A stretch of DNA of 64,000 nt from Neobacillus ginsengisoli (GCF_030813055.1 NZ_JAUSTW010000009.1:124001-188000), one strand, 5' to 3'; shown: positions 45,947 to 55,302, numbered from the stretch's first letter. The notes: generated by a model not told the origin, from the letters alone. Program-made: numbers and translations.

Positions 45947-47233
45947 ATGAAAAAACAAATTATTTCTTTTAGGAGACTTCACTATGGATGGATCGTCATC
46001 TGTATAGCATTTTTATCCTTATTAGTTTCCGCCGGAATCCGCTCAACTCCGGGAGTTCTCATCCTGCCTTTGGAAAGTGCGTTTGGGTGGGATAGTATGA
46101 GTACCACTTTTCCTTTAGCATTTAATTTAGCCTTATATGGGCTTTGCGGACCTTTTGCGGCAGCCATTATGGAGAAGTACGGAATTAAAAGGGTGATGGT
46201 ATGCTCCCTCACAATGTTAGTGGTAGGAACCGGACTTTCCGCATGGATGAAGAATATCTGGGAATTTACTCTATTGTGGGGGCTGGTGATTGGAATCGGG
46301 ACGGGTTTTACTTCCTCCGTACTTGGAGCTGTAATCACAAATCGATGGTTTAAAGAACGAAAAGGGTTAGTAATTGGAATCCTTACAGCAAGCGGTGCAA
46401 CGGGGCAGCTTGTTTTCCTGCCATTGCTAGCGAAATTGGCTACAGAAGAAAGCTGGCAATTAACAGTATTGGTTACATCGCTAGCCTCCTTTTTCGTCAT
46501 TCTCTTAGTCCTTTTATTTATGAAAGAGAGACCGAGTGATGTCGGTGTTCTCCCATACGGTGCGACAGGTACGACAGAGACCATCGAACCTTTACAAAAA
46601 CCTCTTGGGAACCCTTTTAGCTCAGCTTTAAAAGGTCTCCGATATGGGATACGATCCAAAGAATTTTGGCTGCTGGCGGGGAGTTTTTTTGTTTGTGGAT
46701 TATCTACGAATGGGTTAATTGGAACCCATTTAATCCCCGCTTGCGGCGAACACGGAATCCCTGAAGTTACCGCAGCAAGCATGTTAGCATTTATGGGAAT
46801 TTTTGATATTATCGGAACCACATTTTCCGGGTGGTTATCGGACCGGTGGGATAGCCGATGGCTATTATTTTGGTATTACGGATTACGTGGTCTTTCTCTT
46901 GTTTTTTTACCGACAGCGCTGGATTCAACTTCTTTTTGGGGTTTAGCGATTTTCATCATATTTTACGGATTGGATTGGGTCGCCACTGTCCCGCCGACTG
47001 TTCGCTTATGTAATACCATTTTCGGTGAAAAAAGTGGAATCGTGTTTGGCTGGATCTGGGCATCACATCAGTTAGGAGCGGCAACCGCTGCGTTTGGCGG
47101 AGGAACTTTACATGCATTGACCGGGTCTTACACGTTTATTTTTGTATTTGCAGGAATCCTATGTGCCGTTGCTTCCGGATTTGTTATTCAAATCCGCCAT
47201 AACTATAAATATACCATTCAAGAAACAATTTAA
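45947..47233 (+). CDS. MFS transporter, monocarboxylate/oxalate-formate type
   Basis: 428 residues, twelve membrane helices; ATG with GAGGGGG upstream. N-terminal YGWIVICIAFLSLLVSAGIRSTPGVLILPLE, the loop-2 GIKRVMV and the FMKERPSDVGVLPYGA central loop match the Major Facilitator family of monocarboxylate/oxalate-formate porters common in Bacillus. The second half has GWLSDRWDSRWLLFWYYGLRG. Substrate unknown. The divergent LysR gene presumably senses it. Confidence 0.88.
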   Translation: MKKQIISFRRLHYGWIVICIAFLSLLVSAGIRSTPGVLILPLESAFGWDSMSTTFPLAFNLALYGLCGPFAAAIMEKYGIKRVMVCSLTMLVVGTGLSAWMKNIWEFTLLWGLVIGIGTGFTSSVLGAVITNRWFKERKGLVIGILTASGATGQLVFLPLLAKLATEESWQLTVLVTSLASFFVILLVLLFMKERPSDVGVLPYGATGTTETIEPLQKPLGNPFSSALKGLRYGIRSKEFWLLAGSFFVCGLSTNGLIGTHLIPACGEHGIPEVTAASMLAFMGIFDIIGTTFSGWLSDRWDSRWLLFWYYGLRGLSLVFLPTALDSTSFWGLAIFIIFYGLDWVATVPPTVRLCNTIFGEKSGIVFGWIWASHQLGAATAAFGGGTLHALTGSYTFIFVFAGILCAVASGFVIQIRHNYKYTIQETI

Positions 47234-47241
47234 TAGTTTAG

Positions 47242-47279
47242 AAAAACCATATTTGCTATAACAGCGATATGGTTTTTTT
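47242..47279. terminator. Terminator after the MFS gene (works both ways)
   Basis: AAAACCATAT pairs with ATATGGTTTT, followed by T7 on plus and A-rich sequence on the left. It can also end the small minus-strand ORF at 47331-47411. Confidence 0.8.
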
Positions 47280-47330
47280 ATCAATAAAAAGTAAGAACAA
47301 GCAGTATGCTTTCAAGACAAATCTACGTAT

Positions 47331-47411
47331 TTAATCAAGATCTCTTAGGATATATAAAGTAAAAATAGTAATAAAAATACTACCACCTAACTCAATTAAT
47401 AAATTATACAT
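47331..47411 (-). CDS. Possible 26-residue membrane peptide
   Basis: ATG at 47409-47411 has AAAAGGGG about nine bases upstream. The product is one hydrophobic helix (LLIELGGSIFITIFTLYIL) ending in the charged RDLD. A bidirectional hairpin follows at 47242-47279. Size and design recall type I toxins and other small Bacillus membrane peptides, but no antisense RNA is demonstrated and the ORF is too short for certainty. Confidence 0.4.
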   Translation of the reverse strand: MYNLLIELGGSIFITIFTLYILRDLD

Positions 47412-47455
47412 GAAGGTTTTCCCCTTTTAATAATTTTTAAAGTCAGTAAAAAATT

Positions 47456-47483
47456 AAAAACCGAATACATCAACTGTATTCGG
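47456..47483 (-). terminator. Hairpin, probable minus-strand terminator
   Basis: CCGAATAC pairs with GTATTCGG; TTTTTAATTTTT follows on the minus strand. It has no recognised gene upstream. The AT-rich 47484-47790 between this and the next hairpin holds nothing I recognise. Confidence 0.5.
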
Positions 47484-47790
47484 TAATAGTTTAATAATAT
47501 CATTTTCTTAAAATTATCAATGTTAAGTTTTGAACGAATTCTGTTAAATCTGAGTAAAGAAAATTGTAGTGGCAAGGTAAGGATAATTCGACATTAATGC
47601 TTACTTTTTACTATATCCTATTAAAAATTTGAAGAGTTATTTGTGATTGAGTTTTAATAAATAATATGAAATATCTTAATAATACCCATTAACATAGGCA
47701 TCCTTTATTCGTTATTAACTACAATCTTAGCAATTTAAATAAGAAGTTACACCGTCATACATGCTTAATAGCTAAAAGCATTTTTTATAC

Positions 47791-47820
47791 AAAAAAACCA
47801 TTGCTTCAAATGCAATGGTT
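47791..47820 (-). terminator. Hairpin, probable minus-strand terminator of a decayed gene
   Basis: AACCATTGC pairs with GCAATGGTT, then T7 on the minus strand. It stands 73 bases beyond the remnant at 47894-48089. The same stem core recurs in the ThiF terminator at 56890-56912. Confidence 0.6.
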
Positions 47821-47893
47821 TCGCCTATTTATTTTACAATCCTGAAGGAATTCTGAAATCTTTCATATCTTTTTATAAAAGCTAGACTCTAAG

Positions 47894-48089
47894 TCATGGG
47901 GTTTCTGCAATCATATGGAATTGTTCTTCTTCCGAAAGCCTAGTATTTAACGGAACACGGACTAACCCTGACTTTAACATCGCAAAATCTATTTACACTG
48001 TAAATGGAATTCGCCGACAAAAAGGAAATTCGATCCCCTTTAACAAGATCGAAGATTAAAAATTCAATATTTTCTGACCTTTTTACAGA
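47894..48089 (-). pseudogene. Decayed gene remnant(s)
   Basis: A ribosome site AAGGAGG precedes a TTG (48087-48089) that opens SVKRSENIEFLIFDLVKGDRISFL; this frame stops at 47940. From 47980 a different frame reads LKSGLVRVPLNTRLSEEEQFHMIAETP and stops at 47894. That text resembles the last residues of a PLP (DegT-like) aminotransferase. The two halves in different frames, followed by a hairpin, suggest a broken gene. A palindrome ATTTACACTGTAAAT lies at 47991-48005. Confidence 0.35.
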
Positions 48090-48130
48090 CAATTTTGCTA
48101 CCTCCTTTTCAACAGTGTAATTTATAGCTG

Positions 48131-48160
48131 CCATAAACGTAAATTAGTTTACGTTTATGG
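48131..48160. repeat. Perfect 13-bp inverted repeat
   Basis: CCATAAACGTAAA - TTAG - TTTACGTTTATGG. No T-run follows on either strand, so it is not a standard terminator. It lies 31 bases after the AraC stop and just before the remnant's ribosome site. Confidence 0.7.
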
Positions 48161-48191
48161 TAGTTACAACTAATATAACCTTTCATATCTA

Positions 48192-49088
48192 TTAAAACCT
48201 TTCTGTTTTACTTATTTTTTTGGGAATTAATTTTCGATATTCAGAAGGTGTTTTTCCTAATTTTTGCTTGAAATAACGACTAAAATGAGAAACACTTTCA
48301 AATCCGGCATCCATGGATATAGCGAGAATGGTTTTATTTTCCATTTCAAGCATATACCGTGCAGAGTTTAGGCGGCAAAGCATAACGTATTCCATCACAG
48401 AAAGACCCGTCACTTCTTTAAATAAAGCAGCCATATATGACCGACTGATTGCTAACGAACCCGCAATGCTTTCCAGAGATAAAGATTTTGTGTAGTTTTT
48501 ATCGATCCATTTTTTAATTTGAAATACTCGATGTTCCTTTTCAGAACAATCATCGCAATCAGAATGGAAATAACTTTGACTTAATTCATAAATCATCATT
48601 AACAATTGGATTAATGATGTTTTAAATTTCCCTTCATGCATACGATAGGTAAGAGATGCACGATTTGCATGTCCAATCCGATCACAATTTTGTTTTGTCT
48701 TTTCAATATCTTCCATAAGTAAATCGATTGTTTTTAAAAACTCATGATCACCCATTCGTAACAACACATGATCCATTTTTGTAAAAGGTTCTAAAAGCTC
48801 CGGCAAATTGATGTCATTACATAAGCTAGGTTTTATCCACTCACTCGAAAATGAGACAACACTTCGTACATAGGCAACATCGGGTGAGGGAAATGCACGA
48901 TGCAATGTTAATCCATTCATCACAACAATATCACCAGGTTGAAGATAATAAATATTATTTCCAATGAGATACCTGCAATCTCCTTCGTGGAAACGATAAA
49001 TTTCGAATGCTGTATGAGAATGAAAATCTGTCTGAGTATATTCATTTCTCTTTTTATAAAAAGCACTCGGAATCCAATTATCCATCAT
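48192..49088 (-). CDS. AraC-family transcriptional regulator
   Basis: 298 residues from the ATG at 49086-49088 with GAGGAG eight bases upstream. An N-terminal cupin sugar-sensing domain (FHSHTAFEIYRFHEGDCRYLIGNNIYYLQPGDIVVMNG) is followed by the double HTH (SLESIAGSLAISRSYMAALFKEVTGLSVMEYVMLCRLNSARYML split; ISMDAGFESVSHFSRYFKQKLGKTPSEYRK). Last gene of the sugar operon, it most likely activates that operon in response to its sugar. Confidence 0.9.
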   Translation of the reverse strand: MMDNWIPSAFYKKRNEYTQTDFHSHTAFEIYRFHEGDCRYLIGNNIYYLQPGDIVVMNGLTLHRAFPSPDVAYVRSVVSFSSEWIKPSLCNDINLPELLEPFTKMDHVLLRMGDHEFLKTIDLLMEDIEKTKQNCDRIGHANRASLTYRMHEGKFKTSLIQLLMMIYELSQSYFHSDCDDCSEKEHRVFQIKKWIDKNYTKSLSLESIAGSLAISRSYMAALFKEVTGLSVMEYVMLCRLNSARYMLEMENKTILAISMDAGFESVSHFSRYFKQKLGKTPSEYRKLIPKKISKTERF

Positions 49089-49100
49089 TGCGGTCACTCC

Positions 49101-50144
49101 TCATGTAATTGGCAGACTAATTTCTTTTCCGGTTTGGGCAGATTTATAAATAGCTAGGATAATTTCAAGGGGCTTGATTCCTTCTGGACCATTTACTTCC
49201 GGTTCTCGATCATTAGTAATGGCATCCATCATATCTAAAAATTGCAATCGATGTGCATTCTGATGATGATTTTCAAGATGTATTGTTTCTGCTATATTTT
49301 TAGTTTTTTCTAGATCTAAAAACTCAATGTTATTCTCTTCTGAGAAATAACATTGAGTGAGTTTGTCATCTTGTATGATTGCAGTGCCTTTTGTTCCAAA
49401 GATATCGATTCGAGTTGATAGTCCGGGAAAGGCCGCTGTTGTAGCTGTTATCGTTCCGAGAGCGCCACTTTTAAACTTTACTGTAGCAACCGCTATATCC
49501 TCCACTTCAATCCTCTTATGGGCTTTAGTTGCTGTATGCGCAAATACGCTTTCCACAGGGCCCATAAATAGTTGTAGCAGGTCGATTGTATGGATAGACT
49601 GATTCATGAGTACTCCCCCACCGTCCAGTTCCCAGGTTCCTCTCCATGCTCCACTATCATAATAGGCCTGGGAACGATACCAATGAATGCATGCCTGACC
49701 CATTACTAACTCACCGAATTTCCCTTCTATTATATCATTGTGGATCTTTCTTGTTGCAGCATCAAAACGATGTTGAGAGATGACGGTTAATTTTACATTG
49801 GATTCCTTACACACTTGAATCATTTCGTTTGCCTTTTCCAGGGTCACCTCAATCGGCTTTTCTACTATTACATGCATTCCTGACTTTGCAACATCGATAG
49901 CTATTTTACCGTGTAGTCCGCTTGGTGTCACAATATTAACGATGTCTATGTCATCACGCTTTAGCATTTCTTTGTACCCGACATACCAGTCCACATCATA
50001 CAATTCTCCAAATTCCTTCGCTCTTTCTTCCACTTCATCTGCTACTGCTATCAGTTTTGCATTAGGAATGGATTGAATTTGTTTAATGTGCAATTTGCTA
50101 ATTCCCCCGCAGCCTATGACAGCAAAACGGAATTCTTTTAGCAT
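49101..50144 (-). CDS. Gfo/Idh/MocA-family dehydrogenase, copy 2
   Basis: 347 residues from the ATG at 50142-50144 (GGAGGGAGCGAG upstream). N-terminal Rossmann motif VIGCGGISKLHI, catalytic-lysine motif VIVEKPIEVTLEKA and the H-containing NQSIHTIDLLQ. It oxidises or reduces a sugar or cyclitol hydroxyl with NAD(P). It is clearly a paralogue of the product of 53345-54412, sharing long blocks such as VISQHRFDAAT and GTWELDGGG. Two related dehydrogenases suggest an oxidation/re-reduction scheme as in 3-keto-sugar pathways (inference). Confidence 0.88.
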   Translation of the reverse strand: MLKEFRFAVIGCGGISKLHIKQIQSIPNAKLIAVADEVEERAKEFGELYDVDWYVGYKEMLKRDDIDIVNIVTPSGLHGKIAIDVAKSGMHVIVEKPIEVTLEKANEMIQVCKESNVKLTVISQHRFDAATRKIHNDIIEGKFGELVMGQACIHWYRSQAYYDSGAWRGTWELDGGGVLMNQSIHTIDLLQLFMGPVESVFAHTATKAHKRIEVEDIAVATVKFKSGALGTITATTAAFPGLSTRIDIFGTKGTAIIQDDKLTQCYFSEENNIEFLDLEKTKNIAETIHLENHHQNAHRLQFLDMMDAITNDREPEVNGPEGIKPLEIILAIYKSAQTGKEISLPIT

Positions 50145-50219
50145 ACTCGCTCCCTCCATTACACTCTGCTATTAAATGGTCATAGCTTCAAATTCACCAT
50201 TTATCTTTCAGAAATTTAA

Positions 50220-51059
50220 TTACTTCAATCCTTGTGTGGCAATTCCATCTACTATATAACGTTGGAATATGATAAACATTATGAACAACGGCAATAATGA
50301 TAGAGTCGACATTGCAAATAAATTTCCCCAATTTGTGAAAGAAGATGGGTCTGAAAACATCCGTAGCCCTAAAGAAATTGTAAACTTGCTTGGTTGGTTT
50401 AAATAGATCAATGGTCCTAAGAAATCATCCCATGTCCAAATGAATGAAAAAATAGATACTGTAATTAAAGCAGGTTTACATATTGGTAAGATGATTTTCC
50501 AAAACGTCCTATAAGTTGAGCAACCATCAATGAACGCTGCTTCATCTAATTCTTTTGGAATTGATCGAATGAATTGCATCATTAAAAAGACGAAAAAGGC
50601 ATTGCCCCCAATAAACTGGGGTACAATTAGGGGAAGAAATGTATTAATCCACCCTAGATTATGAAACAAAATGTATTGTGGAATCATGGTTACTTGCACT
50701 GGCAACATCATGGTGACCATAAGACAAGCAAATAATGGTTTCTGAAATGGGAATTTTAACCTTGCAAATCCAAATGACACAAGACTGGATGTAAACATTG
50801 CCCCAATCATTGACAAAGATGATATGATAAACGAATTTAAAAAGAACGTTCCAAAGGAAGTGCCGCCAAACCCCTTCCACCCATCCGGATAATTATGCCA
50901 CTGGAAACTGGAAGGTATTAGAGAAGCCGCTTGTTTGAAAATCTCTGACTCTGGTTTTAAAGAACTAATTAGTGTCCAAATAATTGGATACATCATAAAT
51001 AGTCCAAATGTTATAGTGAACAAATGAAATATTGTATTTGGAATTAATTTTTTCTTCAT
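50220..51059 (-). CDS. ABC sugar transporter permease (MalG type)
   Basis: 279 residues, six membrane helices. The EAA loop contacting the ATPase is DEAAFIDGCSTYRTFWKIILPICKP. N-terminal FHLFTITFGLFMMYPIIWTLISSLKP is typical of carbohydrate uptake permeases of the CUT1 class. It lies 12 bases after the other permease. No ATPase gene is in the operon; a shared MsmX-type ATPase is expected. Confidence 0.92.
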   Translation of the reverse strand: MKKKLIPNTIFHLFTITFGLFMMYPIIWTLISSLKPESEIFKQAASLIPSSFQWHNYPDGWKGFGGTSFGTFFLNSFIISSLSMIGAMFTSSLVSFGFARLKFPFQKPLFACLMVTMMLPVQVTMIPQYILFHNLGWINTFLPLIVPQFIGGNAFFVFLMMQFIRSIPKELDEAAFIDGCSTYRTFWKIILPICKPALITVSIFSFIWTWDDFLGPLIYLNQPSKFTISLGLRMFSDPSSFTNWGNLFAMSTLSLLPLFIMFIIFQRYIVDGIATQGLK

Positions 51060-51071
51060 TTACTTCCCTCC

Positions 51072-51950
51072 TTACGACTCATAATGTACCCATGATTTCG
51101 ATGTTTTGAAGACAATAGCAGTGAATACAGCAATGATAATTAACAAAACCCAAGCCATCGCTGATGCATATCCCATTTGGAAATTACTGAATGCCGTGTC
51201 GTACAGGTAGACTGCATAAAATAATGTTGAATCCAACGGTCCGCCTTGTGTAACCATAAAACTTTGTGTAAATGTCATAAAGCCACTAATCATCTGCATC
51301 ACAAGATTAAAAAAGATAATGGGTGACAACATCGGAAGTGTAATTTTAAAGAATTTTGTAATTGAATTTGCTCCATCTACATTAGCCGCTTCGTACAACT
51401 CAGGAGGGATTTGTTTTAATCCTGCTAAAAAAATTATCATCGGAGAACCAAATTGCCATGTGACAAGTAAAATAAGTGTCCAAATGGATGTTTTTGGATC
51501 TAACAACCAATCAGGTCCATGAATTCCAATGAGGGATAAAGCATGGTTGATTGCTCCTTCAGTTCCAAATAACTGTCTCCACATGACCGCTACTGCCACA
51601 CTTCCGCCAACCAAAGATGGAATATAATAGGTAGTCCGATAAATTCCGACTCCTTTTCTTGGTTTTACGAAAAGCATAGCTACCATCAAGGCGAATACCA
51701 GTTTCAACGGCACAGATATCAATACAAATTCAAATGTTACTTTTAAAGAATTCCAATACCTAGGATCTTTTGTAAACATATAAACATAATTTCTAATACC
51801 TACCCATTTCGGACTTGATAGCATGTCATAGTTGGTAAATGAGAAATAAAGCGAAGCAATCATGGGACCTAAGACAAAAAATATGAATCCTAAAAGCCAC
51901 GGCAAAATAAAGGAATATCCAACTAAATGCTTTTTCCATGTTTTCCCCAT
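51072..51950 (-). CDS. ABC sugar transporter permease (MalF/UgpA type)
   Basis: 292 residues from the ATG at 51948-51950 (GGGG upstream). Helices start at GYSFILPWLLGFIFFVLGPMIASLYFSFTNYD; the EAA loop is YEAANVDGANSITKFFKITLPMLSP. Partner of the MalG-type permease. A hairpin separates it from the binding-protein gene. Confidence 0.92.
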   Translation of the reverse strand: MGKTWKKHLVGYSFILPWLLGFIFFVLGPMIASLYFSFTNYDMLSSPKWVGIRNYVYMFTKDPRYWNSLKVTFEFVLISVPLKLVFALMVAMLFVKPRKGVGIYRTTYYIPSLVGGSVAVAVMWRQLFGTEGAINHALSLIGIHGPDWLLDPKTSIWTLILLVTWQFGSPMIIFLAGLKQIPPELYEAANVDGANSITKFFKITLPMLSPIIFFNLVMQMISGFMTFTQSFMVTQGGPLDSTLFYAVYLYDTAFSNFQMGYASAMAWVLLIIIAVFTAIVFKTSKSWVHYES

Positions 51951-51971
51951 TTTTATCCCCTTTTTTTTTAA

Positions 51972-52000
51972 ACAAGCCATCTACTAAATAGATGGCTTGT
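51972..52000 (-). terminator. Intercistronic hairpin after the binding-protein gene
   Basis: Perfect 12-bp stem ACAAGCCATCTA/TAGATGGCTTGT, loop CTAAA, followed on the minus strand by TTTA9. Such hairpins between a solute-binding protein and its permeases stabilise the upstream message and let only part of the transcription pass, giving more binding protein. Confidence 0.75.
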
Positions 52001-52019
52001 TGTTCAAATTTAATTTATA

Positions 52020-53333
52020 TTAATTCGTACTTAAAATTTGATTTGCTTGCTCACGGAATTGTTTTGCCGCTGCTTCAGGAGTCAGCTGACCATAAGCAAT
52101 TTGCATCTGTAGCCGATCGAATAGATCGGACACTTTCGTACTACCCTGTGGTGCCGGAGGATCAATTGGTTTAGAGTGACTTGCGACATATTCAATATAA
52201 GAGAATTGCTCTTTTTCATATTCACTTAATGTTGGAAGTAAGTGGTCGCGAACTTTTTTAGAAATGGGAACACCGCGTTCTGCTTTCAAAATATCATTCG
52301 CCACTAAATCATTAAGGAAAAAGTTGATAAACTTAACAGCGGCATCTTTATGTTTGGAAGCAGAAGACATAGAAACTAACATGGCCGGCTTTAAATAGTT
52401 CCCTTCATGTCCACCTGGCAATTCTGGCGGTGCGATGAGTTTTAAGGTATGGCCGGCATATTTTGATTCCCCAACGACCAAGTTACTTGTAAAACCGTGT
52501 ACAGCTGCTTTTCCTGTGGAAATCATTAAATTTGCTTCATTCGTTTTTAGTGAATCTACAACCTTTGGATCTCCAAACAATCCATTTTTGTAGTGTGAGA
52601 GTCTGTAATTTGTATAATCTACGAATAGTTTATCATCTTTATACCCCAGACTTTTTCCATCTGCGCTATACTCATGGGTTCCTCTTTGGCGAAGGTAAAA
52701 AGGGAAGTCATATGGTACTGTATCTTCTGGACTAAATCCTTTTGTTCCCAATTTTTCTTTTAATGCGGACAATGTTTTATCTAAATCTTCAGTTGTATAT
52801 CCAGGTTGAAGTTCAGGGACACCTGCTTTTTGAAAAATCGTTGGGTCATAATCTACTGCAGGTGCATTCATTCCAAGTGAAATGGCATAGTTTTTATGGT
52901 CTATAATTCCCCCTGCAAGATAAGCCTTATTATCAACATTAGATAAATCTATTTTTCCTGAACTGATATAAGAATCAAGCGGGTCAATCAAATGACGACC
53001 AGTATATTCTCCAAGTTTGCCATAATCCATTTGCATAACATCCGGTAAGCTTTGACCTGCGGCTTCGGTAGCCATTTTTGGCCAATAGTCGTTGAAATTT
53101 GTATATTCTGTTTCGATTTTAATGTTGGGATTTTGTTTTTCAAAGAGTTGAATCATTTTTTGTGTACGATCGTTTCGATCCTGTGAGCCCCACCAAGCTA
53201 CTTTTAATGTAATGGGCTTATTTGCATCAGAACTGTTTGCTTGTCCAGAAGTTGAATTGGAACAACCCACAATCCCAAAAGTAAGTCCTGCGATTAATGT
53301 GACTGCTGCTAGTTTTTTCATATTTTTCTTCAT
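52020..53333 (-). CDS. Extracellular sugar-binding lipoprotein (family 1)
   Basis: 437 residues; AGGAGG upstream. A lipoprotein signal ends in GIVGC (Cys24), followed by a Ser/Asn-rich linker. The mature protein shows the family-1 pattern: LKVAWWGSQDRNDRTQKMIQLFEKQNPNIKIETEY, then VMQMDYGKLGEY and VKFINFFLNDLVANDIL. It captures a sugar or glycoside for the two permeases. Confidence 0.92.
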   Translation of the reverse strand: MKKNMKKLAAVTLIAGLTFGIVGCSNSTSGQANSSDANKPITLKVAWWGSQDRNDRTQKMIQLFEKQNPNIKIETEYTNFNDYWPKMATEAAGQSLPDVMQMDYGKLGEYTGRHLIDPLDSYISSGKIDLSNVDNKAYLAGGIIDHKNYAISLGMNAPAVDYDPTIFQKAGVPELQPGYTTEDLDKTLSALKEKLGTKGFSPEDTVPYDFPFYLRQRGTHEYSADGKSLGYKDDKLFVDYTNYRLSHYKNGLFGDPKVVDSLKTNEANLMISTGKAAVHGFTSNLVVGESKYAGHTLKLIAPPELPGGHEGNYLKPAMLVSMSSASKHKDAAVKFINFFLNDLVANDILKAERGVPISKKVRDHLLPTLSEYEKEQFSYIEYVASHSKPIDPPAPQGSTKVSDLFDRLQMQIAYGQLTPEAAAKQFREQANQILSTN

Positions 53334-53344
53334 ATGATATCCTC

Positions 53345-54412
53345 CTAGATTTCGTCAATTTGAACTTGCTCACCTTTTTTTGAAGATTGATAGATTGCCA
53401 ATATGACCTTCAGTGGTTTGATTGCCTCGAGACCATTTACTTTTGGTTCTCGATTTTCTTCAATGGCTTTAATTAAATCGTTGATTTGAAGAACATGACT
53501 ATTTTGTGAAATCGCTGCTGGATCTGAAGCACCTGTTTCATTTATTTCTTCTTGGGTTCTCGATTGGCTACCTCCACCATAGTTACCAACTTCCCCAATA
53601 TCATCCCGAAATACTTTATGAACTAAGCGATCGTTTTCAATAACTGCCGAACCATCTTTTCCAAACACTTCAATTCTCGTTGATAATCCAGGAAAAGCAC
53701 AGGTAGTTCCGACAAGTGTCCCGATAGCACCATTTTTGAATCGTAAGGTGGCCACTGCTGCATCTTCCACATTAATTCGTTCATGTCCCATGGTTTCGCA
53801 ATGGGCATAAACACTTTCGATATCACCAGCTAGATATTGAAGCACGTCAATAGTATGAATACCTTGGTTCATAAGTGCCCCTCCACCATCCAATTCCCAT
53901 GTGCCTCTCCAATCTCCGCTATCATAGTAGGATTGAGAGCGATACCAATTGATTGCTCCATTTCCAATGATTACCTTACCGAATTTTCCATTATCAAGGT
54001 CCTTTTTTACTTCTATAGTAGCTGCATCAAAACGGTGTTGAGAAATGACAGCAAGCTTTTTGTTTGCTTTTCTACATTCTTCAATCATTTGTCTAGCTTT
54101 CTCCAAGGTTACATCCATTGGTTTTTCTGAAATAACATGTTTTCCAGCTCTAACTGCTTGTATTGTGTGGTCTGCATGCAATCCACTGGGAGTACAAATA
54201 TTAACAATATCGATGGGTTCATTTTCTAACATTTCCTCAATGTTGTTGTACCAGTTGCACCGGTATTTTTCTGCTAGTGCTTGCGCCTTCTCTGGAATTA
54301 TGTCACATATAGCAATAAGGTTTCCACGTTCAACGTGTTGCAGCATTTCCGCATGGGATTTACCAATCACACCTGCACCAATGATCGCAAAATTATAATT
54401 TTTCTTTGACAT
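53345..54412 (-). CDS. Gfo/Idh/MocA-family dehydrogenase, copy 1
   Basis: 355 residues; ATG with AAAGGGG upstream. Rossmann loop IGAGVIGKSHAEML, catalytic VISEKPMDVTLEKA and NQGIHTIDVLQYLAG. It differs from copy 2 mainly by an insert near residues 270-290 (NYGGGSQSRTQEE). Predicted to act on a sugar or its 3-keto form. It is the second gene of the operon. Confidence 0.88.
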   Translation of the reverse strand: MSKKNYNFAIIGAGVIGKSHAEMLQHVERGNLIAICDIIPEKAQALAEKYRCNWYNNIEEMLENEPIDIVNICTPSGLHADHTIQAVRAGKHVISEKPMDVTLEKARQMIEECRKANKKLAVISQHRFDAATIEVKKDLDNGKFGKVIIGNGAINWYRSQSYYDSGDWRGTWELDGGGALMNQGIHTIDVLQYLAGDIESVYAHCETMGHERINVEDAAVATLRFKNGAIGTLVGTTCAFPGLSTRIEVFGKDGSAVIENDRLVHKVFRDDIGEVGNYGGGSQSRTQEEINETGASDPAAISQNSHVLQINDLIKAIEENREPKVNGLEAIKPLKVILAIYQSSKKGEQVQIDEI

Positions 54413-54430
54413 ATGTAGTACCCCTTTCTA

Positions 54431-55258
54431 TCAATTCCACTGCCAATTGGTTTCAGCTAAAATATTTTTCAATGCTAGTGTTGCTACTTTAAATAAATCA
54501 GGACCACTGAAACCTTGGAATATCTCTGCTGCTTTTAAATGTGGCTCTAACGACATAAAGCCGTCATATCCATTGATTTTTAATGCACTTAAAATTTCCC
54601 GAACTTCTCCGTCCCCTTCGCCAACAGGAACCACTTTTCCATCCTCAAATCTCGCATCTTTTATATGTAAATATTCAATAAAAGGAAGAAGTTTTGAATA
54701 TGCCTCTGTATACGGTTTTACCCCGCATTGGACAAAATTCGCCGGATCAAATGCGCAGCGTAAATTTTTAGAATTTACATGCTCTAAGATTTCCAAGCAT
54801 CTTTCAGTTGTATCACCATAAATATCTTTTTCGTTTTCATGAAGAAGGACGATCTCTGTTCCTTCTACTCTTTCTGTAAGCGTTTTCATTCGGTACAAAA
54901 CTTCATCTCGGTATATTCCTGGATCTTCACCTTCAGGGATAAAGAAAGAAAAAACGCGAATATATGGAGAATGAAAAAATTTAGCAATTTCTAGGGCTCT
55001 GTCAAAATCTTTTAGATGTTGTTCAAAATCATCCGTAATTTTGATTTTTCCAATGGGGGATCCAATGGAAGAAACAGAAATTGAATTCTGATCAAATTCC
55101 TTTTTTACTCTTTCTAATTCTTCATCAGTTAGTTTGAGAACATTTTTTCCCCAAACTCCCCTAAATTCAACATTTTTCATTTTTTCGGATTGAAGCACTT
55201 CGATTTGTACATCTAATTCTGGTGAAATTTCATCGGCAAAACCGGTCAATTGAATCAT
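54431..55258 (-). CDS. Sugar phosphate isomerase/epimerase-like TIM barrel
   Basis: 275 residues; ATG with GAGGAGGAG upstream. AP-endonuclease-2-type barrel with metal ligands in VLLHENEKDIYGD, CAFDPANFVQCG, LHIKDARF and a final MSLEPH. Related to IolE/IolI and hydroxypyruvate isomerases. First gene of the operon, it likely isomerises or cleaves the keto-sugar formed by the Gfo/Idh enzymes. Confidence 0.87.
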   Translation of the reverse strand: MIQLTGFADEISPELDVQIEVLQSEKMKNVEFRGVWGKNVLKLTDEELERVKKEFDQNSISVSSIGSPIGKIKITDDFEQHLKDFDRALEIAKFFHSPYIRVFSFFIPEGEDPGIYRDEVLYRMKTLTERVEGTEIVLLHENEKDIYGDTTERCLEILEHVNSKNLRCAFDPANFVQCGVKPYTEAYSKLLPFIEYLHIKDARFEDGKVVPVGEGDGEVREILSALKINGYDGFMSLEPHLKAAEIFQGFSGPDLFKVATLALKNILAETNWQWN

Positions 55259-55302
55259 CTTGCTCCTCCTCTGTGATTTTTTAAATCTTTAATATAGTTT
55301 TT

